Notes: generated from the sequence alone by a model not told the origin. A stretch of 64,000 nucleotides of DNA from Corydoras sp. C115 (GCA_019802505.1 JAFMOC010000085.1:916001-980000); one strand, 5' to 3'; positions 26,501 through 37,733 are shown, numbered from the stretch's first letter. Numbers and translations are program-made.

Positions 26501-29500
26501 AAAAGGGAATTTGAAATTGTCTGCTTTATCCAAAGTATTTCAGAGATCTTGGGATTTAATCTAGATTACTTTTAGTTCTTACAAACCTTTTTTTTCTAAA
26601 CAAGGACTCAACAAAGCAGGCATGATTTCTTGAGAAGTGACCAGTGTTTAACTGCTTTACAAATCATATGTAACGTGGCAGATGCTGTAGTATTTTATCA
26701 TTTTAATGTTAAATAATAAATGTCAACATGGTTCTGTTACTTTTGATGTTTTTGCTGTTGTCAGTAAAGCTGTCCATGAGGTAAAAGTGGAAATTTTATA
26801 ATGTATAGTGGTTCAAAGTTAAACCTCTAAGCAAAAAACAAGAGATTCCTTGAAAAACCAATAAATTTGTTGCTTATCTTTGTGTATATAGTTTGCTTGA
26901 GTCATTTGCAACTATTTCACAATTCCAAAGTCAGCTTCTCATCTGACTTATTATTGGAATTTCCCCGATTAACTTGTGAACATTGATTTGCTTAACAGAC
27001 CTTTAAATTATTTTAGCATTATTAACTATATGGATTTTAATCACAAGTCAATTTTGGTTAAAGGCTTTTTTTCCCCACAGAGAACGTTGCTGCCCCGAAC
27101 CACTGGAGATTCCTCTCAACATGTGTGCTCTTTTTCAATCCTATCCAATTCTTCAGCTACAGGTAACGTCAACATTGGTCCGAACGACTAAATGTTAAAA
27201 TGTGACTGTTCTAAATGGCTTTTTTCCTATAATGATTTTAATATTATAAATAAATAAATAAATAGTAATATTTTTAATTTACAAGGCTTACCTTTACATT
27301 TAGCCCTTCAACAGACACTTTTATCCAAGGTGACGTACAAATGAAAAAAATAAGTTACCATAAAGATGTAGCATTTAATATGTATAGACATAATGGGTTC
27401 TGTGATAAGAGAACCAGCACCAGTATCACATCATTATTATGTATTATTTTTATTATATGTGGTTCTTCCAATCAGTTGTCCAGTAAGTCAGTCAAATGAG
27501 CTTGACAAGCTTTCATTTATAATAAATTGATCAATGTGTATTGGATGTCAGGATTGTTCTTCAGCTACAGGTAACGTCAACATTGGTCCGAACGACTAAA
27601 TGTTAAAATGTGACTGTTCTAAATGGCTTTACTCCTTGATTTTTCCTATAATGATTTTAATATAAATAAATAAATAGCAATATTTTTTATTTACAAGGCT
27701 TACCTTTACATTTAGCCATTCAACAGACACTTTTATCCAAGGTGATGTGTAAATGAAAAAAATTGTATATTAACCATAAAGATGTAGCATTTAATATGTA
27801 TAGACATAATGGGTTCTGTGATAAGAGAACCAGCACCAGTATCACATCGTTATTAATGTATTATTTTTATTATCTTGTTTGTTTACATCATAAATTGTTG
27901 GTTTTACTTGTTTTTTTTAGAGCTAAAGATGACTTTATGGTTCTTAATTTGATGTATTTGGTCTTCATTTCTTCAAAACTGTGTTCATAAATGTGTTTGC
28001 ACAAATAACACCTTGTTATTTCTATTTCCTCAAATCTCTAGGCACTGGTTCTTTTAGACCCATCCAAAAGCTCCCGGCTCCCGTCCTCCCGATCTCTTTC
28101 CTTTAAACCCACGTCCACACAGATAAACCATGGTTCTTCCAATCAGTTGTCCAGTAAGTCAGTCAAATTAGCTTTCATGTATAATAAATTGATCAATGTG
28201 TATTGGATATCAGGATTGTATTTCTACGTGTATAATTACATAATTGTGCTTCAGGTGCAATTGACCTGGCAGCCAAGTCTGCAGGTATCATCCCAGGAAG
28301 CCCGTGTTCAAATCTGGAGCCCCCTTCTGAAGAGACGAGTTCCTTAAGATCTGAGACTGCAACTCCGACCTCTGCCGAGCCAGAGCCTGAACTCGACCCT
28401 GATTCAGAACTTGAGCCTGAAGCTGAAATGCTGCAGCCGGAGCAGGAGGTGTGCGAGAATTGAACTACATTTGTAATATGCAACGTAATATAATGCAAAA
28501 AGTTTTAGGGCTCCCTTTGCTCAAATTAAATGTTTTATAACAAATATAAAAATATTTAGATAGGAAGGTTTTTAACAATCTTTTCTTCTTTTTTTTTTAG
28601 CAACATTTTCTTTTTCTTTTTTAAATATTGTCCTTTCTGGTTGTTTCATTAGGGTTCTATGCAAAATGGTGTTCCTCCACCATCTCCAGAGCCTGGAGAC
28701 TCTCTGTTGGCACCTCCAAGTGTAGCTTCTCTGCTAGACATTTCTCTTCCTGGCCCCCCAGATGAATCTCTTCCCCCTGGAGAGCCTCACACTCACATCA
28801 GTGACTCCATCATTGAGCTGGCTATCAGTTCTGCCCAGTATGGTGAGTTCGGGTGTTAATGTTTCTGCTGGATTACGACATTGTCAACATTACAGAGCAA
28901 CGCCCCTAGCCCTCCTATGCATTAAGGATGCTGATTTATGGCTGACCCTGTGCTCTGGTTTAAACCATCATATTTGGGATCCTTGCAAGTCACTTTAAAT
29001 AAAAACATCTGCCAATTGACAAAATGCTAAGTAGTGACAGGGCCTTGTACAAAGAGACATCAGCTTAAAGACAAATGAAACATTCTTATAAGTATATTGT
29101 GAGTAAACCATTTAGTCATGTGCAGGGTTCATTTCAAATCAGTTCTACCAAAAGGACTACTAAACCCCATTTGTTTTTTTTTTTTGTTTGTTTGTCTGAT
29201 TTTAAGGTGATGCGGCTGCTCTTTCTCCTCCTAAACTCAATGGATGTGACCGGTCAAAGCTCATTCCCACTCTCAGTGACAGCCCTGCCCATAATTGGAT
29301 ACCATCTCCAACCCATGACCCTCAGTGGTACCCTAATGACTCGAGCGACTCAAGTCTGGGCTGTCTGCTCTGTAAGTACCCTGACTGCACAATATAATAT
29401 CATTATGTGGCTATATTATGATAAACTTAAGTGTACAGCACTTTAGAATATCAGAATGCAGGGTCAGGTTTGATATGGTGCCTCAAGAGCAGAAAGAGTT

Positions 29501-32500
29501 AAGAGGGGGCTCAAGGGCTTATAGTGGCAGCTTGGCAGACGTGAAGCTGTCGAATGGTTTATCTTTAAGGCAACTTAGATTTACAGAGCCACAGACACTA
29601 CACTGTTTCCAGAAAAGAAAACGAATGCAGTGATCCAATAACCAAAAATGTATAGCTTGCAATGAGTGGATCATTCAGTAGATCTATTATCTAAAACCTT
29701 TATTTTTCTTTATAAAGAAACTTTAAAAAAATCAGTTTTTTAGACTTCTAGTGGTAAATTTGTAGATTGTGACCATCTGAATAAAATTTCTCCCAATCAA
29801 GATAGATTCCACACTTTTGAACAATGTGGGTAATGTAGAAAGGTGACCAAATCTGATCTGCACATCTGAAATATTACAATTTTGGTAATAGATCCCACTA
29901 ATCTCTACAAATTGCACAGATAACTAACTTACAAAATCAAACTTGTATGGTCATATTTATGTAATTTTTTATCATAATAAAAAAAAATCAGTTTACAGGA
30001 GAGAACATTCACATGTAGAGTAATTCCTTTTTGCATCAGTAGGAAAAAGTGGTGAATTGGTGGTTAAGGTACTGGATCAATATCCTTAAATGTTAATGGT
30101 TCAAACCTCTGCTTCGCCAAACTGCCACTGACGCAAAGCCAATAAGCAAAGTCTAACCTTGGATTCCTTGGATGTAAAATGCAGTGATCTCTGGCACTTG
30201 CTTTGAATAAGGATTATTATTTCTAGATAGAGTGAGAAGTGGCATCATAATAAAAATTAAGATAAAGTAAAACAACAAAGGTTAAAATAGTTTCTTTTGT
30301 AATCAGAAGTTGTACAGATGTATCCTCATGAATTAATCAGTCTTCTGTCTCTGTTTCCTCGCCACAGCAAGTCTGGTGTCACCAGATAAAGGTCGCAGGA
30401 CTGCTCTGCCCCCTGTATGCCCCTCCAGTGGTACAGCCCTTCTTGGTCCCAGCTTGCTGGACAGCAACTCCCATGATTCCTTTCAAGCTCGAAGTCTACC
30501 TGATGTAGTCGAGGTGAGCATCCGTCTTTGTCTTCACGGCCACAGAGTTGTGTTTATGCTGCAAGAATAAAAACTTTACAATAACAAGCCAGTCTTAATG
30601 TTGGTCCTCTTTAATTGTCTTCTTCTTTTTTGTTCTCATTTGTTAATAACTGTCCTAGTTACTAATTTAAAAACATAACAGCTGACCAATGATTTTAGTT
30701 AAAAATAATGAACACTTTAGTCATAGTTGTTTAGAGTGTTTTTATGTAATGCAGAATCTTATTTAAATTTGCCCCAGTTGATGTGCCTTCAGAATGTAGT
30801 ACACTAGCTCACTAGGCTTGTGATGACGTCTTTTGCAAACTGTGTAAATGTTTATTAATTTTTATTAATAATTGGTTGATTTTGTTGGTTGTAAAGCAAT
30901 GTAAACCTCTGCAAGGTAAGAATAAACATGTCAAAAGTTATTGGTTTAGATGTTATTCCCTCGCACCATGTTTAAATATAGATGTGTTTTTAGTCAGGGT
31001 GGCACACTGGCTTATTGGTTAGCATGACCGCCTCTCAGCGCTAGGGATTCCCGGTTCAAATCCCAATCTGGGTGGAGTTTCCATGTTCTCCCCGTGTTCG
31101 CGTGGGTTTCCATGGGGGTTCTCCGGTTTCCTCCCACAGTCCAAAAACATGGATCCAGGTCAATTGAATTCTCCTAATTGCCCCATATAGAGTGTGTTTG
31201 TGTGAGCGAGTGTTTCCAGCAATAGATTGGCGCCCTGTCCTGGGTGTATCTGCCCAGCGCCCGAAACGTTCTCCCCTGGATGGACATGGGGAACCCCACC
31301 ACGACCCTAGTAGAGGATAAAGTGGAAGATAATGGATGGCTGTTCTTGGTCATAGTCCTTTACAGAGCTATCAACATCTGTCCAGAAATGATTTTGTTAA
31401 GAAAAGACACAAGTGGTATGAAATGATTTTGTATGTAATGCATCAGACACACATCGGTTTTGTGCAGTTAAAATAGAAGCATAGACTGGCACGGTTTCCT
31501 TGGAGACACCTGTATATCGCATTTAAACACTGACTAAATTCCCTTACCAGCTCCAGTTTGCATCATCCTTCTGTTACTGTGCTGACTGTATGATGTATAG
31601 TCTTCTTATATTCTCTGTTTAGTTTTCACCAAATGTGTCTCGGTTCTTCTTGGACAAAAATGTACTATTTCGTCTCCTCAGGCCATAATACGTTCTGAAG
31701 ATTTTGTGGTTTGTTTGGATGCAGCATTGCAAACTTAAACCATGTTATAGGGGGTCTTCTGGTAACTCTTTCACACCAGTCCTGCTTGTTGTATCTGGTA
31801 CTGGTCTCCTTATGTTTTGCAATTATTCAGAGCATTTTGAAATAAAGGAAACTTTCTATTTTATCCATTCATTCATTATCTCCCGCTTTATCCTCTATTA
31901 GGTTCGTGGGAGGGTTCCCCATGCCCATCCAGGGGTAAACGTTTCGGGTGCTGGGCAGATCCACCCAGGACAGGGCACGAATCCATCGCTGGGCACACAC
32001 TCACACAGACACACTCTATATGGGGCAATTTGGAGAATTCAATTAACCTCGATCCATGTTTTTAGACTGTGGGAGGAAACCCACGCAGACACGGGGAGAA
32101 CATGGAAACTCCACCCAGATGGGGATTCGAACCGGGAATCCCTAGCGCTGAGAGGAGCATGTGCTAAACACTAAGCCACCGTTGACGTTCTAGTTTAGTT
32201 AACCCATTTTGTTAAGACTAATCTAAATGCTGCAGGTGAGCATTTATTTTTAATCAGGTGCATATGATTCAGCAATACTTGACTTTTTTACATGTGTACA
32301 TTTTATTGTATTTTTTAAATAAATAGATAAATAAATTAGTTTAGGCTAATACTAGGATGCACTTTTTTTTATTGAAGGTATTGAACTGCAGCTCCCTTTT
32401 TTTCACAGTGCTCATTGGTCATTCAACATGTCATTGAAATGTTTTTGCATTTTTGTCCTTTGTACAGGTGGATAATCAGCTGGCCTGTATGATGAGTGAG

Positions 32501-32581
32501 AACAGCGTAGACTACATTGCCCGTTTTAATGACCTTGCGCAGGAGTTGTCCGTATCTGATCCCAGCCTCCCCCCCCCATGA
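11687..32581 (+). CDS. cramp1: Cramped chromatin regulator homolog 1 (CRAMP1), 19 coding exons, two apparent frameshifts
   Basis: Coding exons are 11687-11996, 15915-16117, 17015-17168, 18259-18343, 18418-18466, 18567-18652, 18916-19039, 19633-19714, 20260-21096, 21951-22116, 22812-22978, 25903-25974, 27081-27162, 28042-28153, 28255-28448, 28653-28842, 29207-29371, 30368-30513 and 32468-32581. All have GT-AG borders. The product is about 1111 residues once one base is discounted in each of exons 4 and 14 (human is about 1270). A SANT/Myb-like domain runs from about residue 152 to 220 (QWESWSTEDK...HFYYRTWHKI), followed by the conserved MDDKN, LRIKAPMCRALKKLC and DEEDQKPVRLPLKV blocks. Distal blocks also match: PGVARVVHSKAFCTVHWQE, REEGWN, LYLMMGKPGKLQLEY, FAVPTTLPPNS, DISLPGPP, HISDSIIE, HDPQWYP and RFNDLAQELS. 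Drosophila Cramped is Polycomb-linked, and vertebrate CRAMP1 has been tied to linker histone H1 expression. A Glu/Pro/Asp-rich tract precedes the exon 15/16 junction. The A-run insertions may be sequencing errors. Confidence 0.95.
12607..12960 (+). mobile_element. SINE-A, full-length
   Basis: Lies in cramp1 intron 1 and is flanked by a target-site duplication AATGATCAGGA. Confidence 0.95.
13250..13273. repeat. Poly(A) tract
   Basis: About 24 uninterrupted A in cramp1 intron 1. Confidence 0.9.
16320..16430 (+). mobile_element. SINE-B-like 3' fragment
   Basis: GTTGCTTTGATAAGTGTTTGCTAAATGAACAAATG is a decayed form of the TCGCTTTGGATAAAAGCGTC tail of V-SINE-type fish elements. Confidence 0.5.
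17208..17275. repeat. Short inverted repeat (hairpin) in cramp1 intron 3
   Basis: The left arm 17208-17238 and right arm 17246-17275 are near-perfect reverse complements over about 30 bp, with a 7-base loop. It begins 40 bases after the exon 3 splice donor. It has no recognisable transposon ends. It could be a small foldback remnant, a template-switch product or a miRNA-like hairpin. Confidence 0.8.
17498..17543. repeat. (CA)n microsatellite
   Basis: About 23 uninterrupted CA units in cramp1 intron 3, ending in CGCG. Confidence 0.95.
17945..18135 (+). mobile_element. Eroded SINE-B-like copy
   Basis: A degenerate tRNA-like head and a tail with AAGTCGCTCTGGATACTACC, in cramp1 intron 3. Confidence 0.5.
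19803..20160 (+). mobile_element. SINE-A, full-length
   Basis: In cramp1 intron 8, about 100 bases before exon 9. Older, with the tail changed to ATAATGGATGGGATGG. Confidence 0.92.
21515..21690 (+). mobile_element. Eroded tRNA-SINE remnant
   Basis: GTGGTACTAAGTGGTTAGTG resembles a tRNA A-box region and GTGGATAAAAGCTTTTGC a SINE-B tail. Confidence 0.45.
22210..22544 (-). mobile_element. SINE-A
   Basis: In cramp1 intron 10. Flanked by TTTTAACACACAT-like duplicated target sequence. Internal deletion near the GGCGCC block. Confidence 0.92.
22979..25902 (+). other. cramp1 intron between exons 11 and 12
   Basis: A 2.9 kb intron. It contains a minus-strand SINE-A (24572-24919), an old SINE-B-like tail at about 25485-25640 and AT-rich unique DNA. 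Confidence 0.6.
24572..24919 (-). mobile_element. SINE-A, full-length
   Basis: In cramp1 intron 11. Diverged, ending GTGCCGCCCA. Confidence 0.92.
25975..27080 (+). other. cramp1 intron 12, nothing recognised
   Basis: AT-rich unique intron sequence without a recognisable repeat, exon or RNA gene. Confidence 0.55.
27149..28217. repeat. Partial tandem duplication spanning cramp1 exon 13 end to exon 14 donor
   Basis: The last 14 bases of exon 13 with its donor (27149 onward) recur at 27557 onward, followed by about 300 bp of nearly identical intron. The end of exon 14 with its donor and downstream intron (about 28130-28217) also occurs at about 27457-27556. The pattern fits a tandem duplication of roughly 660 bp, after which copy 1 lost about 260 bp including most of its exon 14. 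It leaves two decoy donor fragments inside intron 13. Confidence 0.85.
29372..30367 (+). other. cramp1 intron 17 with an old tRNA-SINE
   Basis: About 1 kb of intron. At 30045-30230 there is a degenerate tRNA-like head (GTGGTTAAGG ... GGTTCAAACC), an eroded SINE distinct from SINE-A. The rest is unique. Confidence 0.5.
30997..31340 (+). mobile_element. SINE-A, full-length
   Basis: In cramp1 intron 18. Starts GGGTGGCACACTGG and ends AATGGATGG. Confidence 0.9.
31864..32183 (-). mobile_element. SINE-A
   Basis: In cramp1 intron 18, opposite to the previous copy. Lacks a few bases of the GGAGAACCCGGAGG block. Confidence 0.9.
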
Positions 32582-33650
32582 AGCTGAGGTGAAGAGTCCT
32601 GATGAATTGGAGGACCGAGTGAGGACACTGACAGAAGGATGGCACTCTGTGGAATTTCCATGCACTTTAGTGTGTGGGTGTTTGAGCTTTAAGTGCAATA
32701 AGGACTGCGTGATCCCTGAGCCTTCAGGATCAAGTGTGCGGGTGCAGGTGCCTACCTGCTGATTGTTTTCTGGCTCATGAGCCATGGCTGGGCCACTGGT
32801 TTTAACAAATGTGTTTACAATTCAACCTCATGTACAGAAAATTTAAGATCTGCCATATCAGAACAAACATTGCCTCTTGTAGATCTGTTTGCGTCCTTTT
32901 AATGTATGTCTCATTCTCTTCGTTGTGTGTGTGCGGGTGCGAGCTACGGGTTCTGTTATGCTTCTTTGACTTAGTGATGATGTTTCATTATGGACCCCTG
33001 TCTTTTAGATTCTTCCACAAGATCCTGAAAAAGCCATATATGTTTACAGAGTACACAGCATCCATGTACAGTCTGTTTTTTTATCTTGGACTTAGTCTGA
33101 TTGGGTGAATTAAATCTAAATTATTTTAAGACACTGTTAGAATGGGACTTTATTTATTATGCATAATCATAGATCTAATTGTCAAGTTCACCAACACTAA
33201 AAAAAAACTACTATGAAAACGAAACCAATCACAACTTTGAAAGGAAATATTAACTAATGTCTAACCTGAGACATTAGCCTCTGTGTTGCTTTAACACTAC
33301 GTTTTATCGTGTGTATTTAAAGCCAGTAATCGAAAGGTCACCCTGGTGATGTGAACCTTCTGTCTGTGATGGAAGAAATGTTTTTGTAAATAGATCATAA
33401 AGAATTCCAGTGTTCATTTTTTGTAACATACTGTAAATTATTTGGATTATTTATTAATTTACATGTTGCAATAGTGTGTATGTATGTTTATTTGCAAGCA
33501 TCTAACATTTTTTTGCAGTTGTAAATAGGTGGTTTTATGCCACCGTGTAAATATAATAGAGTTCCCACAAATCTGGTTCCTGGTGTCCTTTAATGTTTCT
33601 ATGCAATAGTCAGTGTTAAGATGAAAAGAAAATAAAGAGAGTATGTGAGA
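32582..33650 (+). other. cramp1: cramp1 3' UTR with poly(A) signal
   Basis: AT-rich non-coding sequence after the cramp1 stop. AATAAA at 33631-33636 is the best poly(A) signal. An open frame continues from 32582 to about 32762 only if the C-run at 32569-32577 has one base fewer. Confidence 0.6.
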
Positions 33651-33984
33651 AAACTAGCTTACTTGGGTCACTAACTGTTTTCAGGAGACTTAAGAGACCC
33701 ATTTATTTAAACTGTAATAAAAGTAATTTAATTTTGTTTGAAAAGCTATTTATTTTTAATCAATGAAGACATTTTCTAGCCCAGATTTTATCTGTAGTCA
33801 ATTTTATTATTTTAATAAACAATTCACTTTTGGTTTAATTTTTTTTAAGTTTGTTTACTAATTAAAAAAAAGTTTGCCAATACTTATCAATTATATTAAG
33901 ATGAAGGATTTATGGTTGCAGAAATCCCAAAACTCTTTTAAATGGTTTTCAATATTTTATTACTTTGTTACAATATAGATGGTG

Positions 33985-35545
33985 GTTGGAACGGTGGTGC
34001 AGTGGTTAGCATTCACCTCTGTGTGCTGGTTGGAGTTCCCATGTTCTCCCCGTGTCCATGTGGGTTTCCTCCGGGTTCTCCGGTTTTGTCCCACAGTCCA
34101 AAAATATGGATTCAAGGTAAATTGAATGCTCTATATTGCCACATATAGAGTGTGTGTGTGTCTGTGAGAGCGAATGTGCTCAGTGATAGATAGGCATCCT
34201 GTCCTGGGTGTATCTACTTAGCGCGCTAAACGTTCTCCCCTGGATAGGCATGAGGAACCCCACGCTGCCATGCGCCCCTAGTGGAGGATTAAGTGGAAAA
34301 GCATGAATGAATGAATAAATGAACTGCTTCAAAAGGATCAATAATAGCTTTTTTATTATCTTGTTGTCCGTTTGCAAATAAATGATTGTTATTAAACCAC
34401 CTCTGTGTGCTGGTTGGAGTTCCCATGTTCTCCCCGTGTCCATGTGGGTTTCCTCCGGGTTCTCCGGTTTTGTCCCACAGTCCAAAAATATGGATTCAAG
34501 GTAAATTGAATGCTCTATATTGCCCCATATAGAGTGTGTGTGTGTGTCTGTGAGAGCGAATGTGCCCAGTGATAGATAGGCATCCTGTCCTGGGTGTATC
34601 TGCTTAGCGCGCTAAACGTTCTCCCCTGGATAGGCATGAGGAACCCCTCGCTGCCATGCGCCCCTAGTGGAGGATTAAGTGGAAAAGCATGAATGAATGA
34701 ATAAATGAACTGCTTCAAAAAGATCAATAATAGCTTTTTTATTATCTTGTTGTCCGTTTGCAAATAAATGATTGTTATTAAACCACCTCTGTGTGCTGGT
34801 TGGAGTTTCCATGTTCTCCCCATGTCCATGTGGGTTTCCTCCGGGTTCTCTGGTTTTCTCCCACAGTCCAAAAACATGGATTCAAGGTAAATTGAATGTT
34901 CTATATTGCCACATATAGTGTGTGTCTGTGAGAGCAAATGTGCCCAGTGATAGATAGGCGTCCTGTCCTGGGTGTATCTGCCCAGCGCCCAAAACGTTCT
35001 TCCCCTGGATGGGCATGAGGAACCCCATGCCGCCATGCGCCCCTAGTGGAGGATTAAGTAGATAAGAATGAATGAATGAATAAACTGCTTCAAAAGGATC
35101 AATAATAGCTTTTTTATTATCTTGTAGTCCGTTTGCAAATAAATGATTGTTATTAAACCACCTCTGTGTGCTGGTTGGAGTTTCCATGTTCTCCCCATGT
35201 CCATGTGGCTTTCCTCCGGGTTCTCTGGTTTCCTCCCACAGTCCAAAAACATGGATTCAAGGTAAATTGAATGCTCTATATTGCCCCATATAGAGTGTGT
35301 TTGTGTGTGTGTGAGCGAATGTGCCCAGTGATAGATAGGCTTCTTGTCCAGGGTGTATCTGCCCATTCTCTTTCCAACATTCTCCCCTGGATGGGCATGA
35401 GGAACCTCACGCCGCCATGCGCCCCTAGTGGCGGATTGAGTGGATATGAATGAATGAATGAATAAACTGCTTCAAAAGGATCAATAATAGCTTTTTTATT
35501 ATCTTGTAGGCCGTTTGCGAATAAACGATTGTTATGAAACCCCAT
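33985..35545 (+). repeat. Four-unit tandem array derived from a SINE-A copy
   Basis: Units begin at the CACCTCTGTGTGCTGG landmark at 34014, 34398, 34794 and 35159, giving periods of 384, 396, 365 and about 382 bp. Each unit is a SINE-A body lacking the tRNA promoter (only the first unit keeps part of it, from 33985) plus about 100 bp of the same 3' flank (CTGCTTCAAAARGATCAATA). Units are highly similar. The array fills the space between cramp1 and the dhrs7b promoter. Confidence 0.92.
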
Positions 35546-35629
35546 GAAGGAGGATTATCTGCGTTTATTGTTGTGTTATTTAAAAAGTGAGATTTAATTG
35601 CTTTGTGATTGATGGTTTGTATACGCTCA

Positions 35630-35718
35630 GTGGATCCGCCCCCTTTCCTGATGCCTTATTCTGATTGGTCAGAGATGTCCTTCGTTTCCGTGTTTGCTCA
35701 CGTGGACTTTAGTTTAAG
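35630..35718 (+). promoter_or_regulatory. dhrs7b: dhrs7b promoter and probable non-coding first exon
   Basis: A GC-box-like CCGCCCCC at about 35636-35643 and an ATTGG (inverted CCAAT) at 35664-35668 are followed by a strong donor AAG/GTAAGT at 35718/35719. The first coding exon opens with an acceptor at 37728-37729, four bases before the ATG, so a non-coding exon ending at 35718 is the natural partner. The start site is not defined. Confidence 0.6.
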
Positions 35719-35849
35719 GTAAGTGCTGAGGAGCTGCGGCTTTCGGTCATCTGTTAAACCGCGCGCTTATTTAATATTTAAAAAGCGTAGATTTAGTCCC
35801 GCGATCAGAGTCTTAAATTAGATTCACTGGAAGAAATTAGATTAAGCAT

Positions 35850-36330
35850 GGCGGCACGGTGGCTTATGGTTAGCATGTTCTCCTCTCAGCACTAGGGATG
35901 CCCGGTTCGAATCCCCATCTGGGTGGAGTTTCCATGTTCTCCCCATGTCTGCGTGGGTTTCCTCCGGGTTCTCCGGTTTCCTCCCACAGTCCAAAAACAT
36001 GGATCAAGTCAATTGAATTCTCCAAATAGAGAGCCCCATATAGAGTGTGTTTGTGTACGTGAGTGTGTGTCCAGCGATAGATTGGCGCCCTGTCCTGGGT
36101 CTATCTGCCCAGCGCCCAGATGGGGGACGTTCTCACTCCTGGATCAGGGGAAATTGAATTCTCCAAATAGAGAGCCCCATATGAGTGTGTTTGTGAGTGA
36201 GTGTGTAAAGTCCAGCGATAGATTGGCGCCCTGTCCTAGTGGTATATCTGCCCAGCGCCTGAGACGTTCTCTCCTGGATGGGCATGGGGAACCCTCCCAC
36301 AGTCCATGATAGAGGATGAATGAATTGAAT
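35850..36330 (+). mobile_element. SINE-A with an internal duplication
   Basis: After a normal 5' half, the segment AATTGAATTCTCCAAATAGA ... GCCCAGCGCC occurs twice (about 36009-36118 and 36152-36259), with a stray CAGATGGGGGACG between. In dhrs7b intron 1. Confidence 0.85.
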
Positions 36331-36365
36331 ATATATATATTTACTACTATTTTTGATATATGTGT

Positions 36366-36505
36366 GTGCCCACGGTGGCGCCCTGGTTAGCATGTATCTA
36401 CTCTCAGCACTAGGTATTCCCCCTGGATGGGCATGGAGAACCACCCCGCGACCCTAATAGAGGATAAAGCGTGATAAATGAATGAATGAATGAATGAATA
36501 TATAT
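36366..36505 (+). mobile_element. SINE-A, scrambled fragment
   Basis: Head (CACGGTGGCGCCCTGGTTAG) is joined directly to the 3' end (CCCTGGATGGGCATGG). The middle is missing. Confidence 0.8.
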
Positions 36506-36519
36506 ATATATTATATACC

Positions 36520-36770
36520 CCGTGTCCGGCGTGGGTTTGTTCTACTCTCAGCCTCCGGGTTCTCCGGTTTCCTCCCACAGTCCAAAAACATGGATCAAGT
36601 CAATTGGTTCTAAATTGCCCCATATAGAGTGTGTCTGTGTGAGTGAGTGTGTGCCCAGCGATGGATTGGCGCCCTGTCCTGGGTGTATCTGCCCCCATGA
36701 TGGGCATGGGGAACCCCACCGCGACCCTAATAGAGGAGATAAAGCGGGGTGATAATGAATGAATGAATAT
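36520..36770 (+). mobile_element. SINE-A, 5'-truncated and rearranged
   Basis: Begins CCCCGTGTCCGGCGTGGG with an inserted TTCTACTCTCAGC piece of the head, then the body and tail. Confidence 0.82.
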
Positions 36771-36799
36771 ACAACTATTTTTGTATAATATATGTGTGT

Positions 36800-37166
36800 G
36801 CGGCACGGTGGTTTAGTGGTTAGCATGTTCTACTCTCAGCACTAGGTATTCCCGGTTCAAATCCCCATCTGGGTGGAGTTTCCATGTTCTCCCCGTGTCC
36901 GCGTGGGTTTCCTCCGGGTTCTCCGGTTTCCTCCCACAGTCCAAAAACATAGATCAAGTCAATTGAGTTCTCCAAATTGCCCCATGTAGAGTGTCTTTGT
37001 GTGCATGTCTGTGTGTGTGAGTGTGTGCCCAGCGATAGATGGGCGCCCTGTCCTGGGTGTGTCTGCCCAGCGCCAAGGCGTTCTCCCATGGATGGGCATG
37101 GGGAACCCCCCCCCCCCCACGACCCTAATATAGCGGAATAAGCGGAAGATGAAGAATGAATGAATA
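36800..37166 (+). mobile_element. SINE-A, full-length
   Basis: Starts CGGCACGGTGG. Carries an expanded GTGTGT segment and a C-run before ACGACCC. Confidence 0.92.
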
Positions 37167-37223
37167 TATGTGTGTGTAATATTGTTTTAACTTAGATTTA
37201 TTTTATTTCATGTACATGAAGTT

Positions 37224-37575
37224 AGAGTCGGAGTATGTAAGAGTATGAGTGGGTGCTGTGTGTAAAGTGCAAGGTGCAGTGTATATGTACAGTAAGGTGG
37301 CAGTTGTCTGCCCATACTCGGACACCTTACCTTACATATACACTGCACCTTGCACTTTACTCACAGCACCCACAGACTCTTGCATACCTCTCAGACTCTC
37401 ACTTTATTTATATCTCCATACCATCTTATATTTTATATTTAAATTTTTATATTGTAAATTTATTATATAATTTTTCCTTTCTAAATATTGCACAGTTGTG
37501 GGTACTAAGTTTTTCACTCATCAGTACCCCAGTACTAGGTGATGTGACAATAAAAATCCTTGAATCCTTGAGACA
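37224..37575 (+). mobile_element. Retroelement 3' tail with stem-loop
   Basis: Arms 37224-37299 and 37323-37398 form an inverted repeat (48 of the inner 51 bases pair), followed by an AT-rich stretch and a tail GTGACAATAAAAATCC at about 37541-37556 repeating CTTGAATC. The tail resembles 3' ends of fish LINE-type elements. No reverse transcriptase frame is present. Confidence 0.6.
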
Positions 37576-37733
37576 TTTGGTGCTCTTACAGCGGTTACTC
37601 TAAGCTGATATTACCAATGTGTAATCAAACTGCAAATTGTCTCTTGTTTGATGTAACAGACAGTGTTGTTGGTTACAGCAAGGCCCTGTGGAATAAATGA
37701 AAATGTGAATCATGTGTGTTCGTGTACAGGGAA

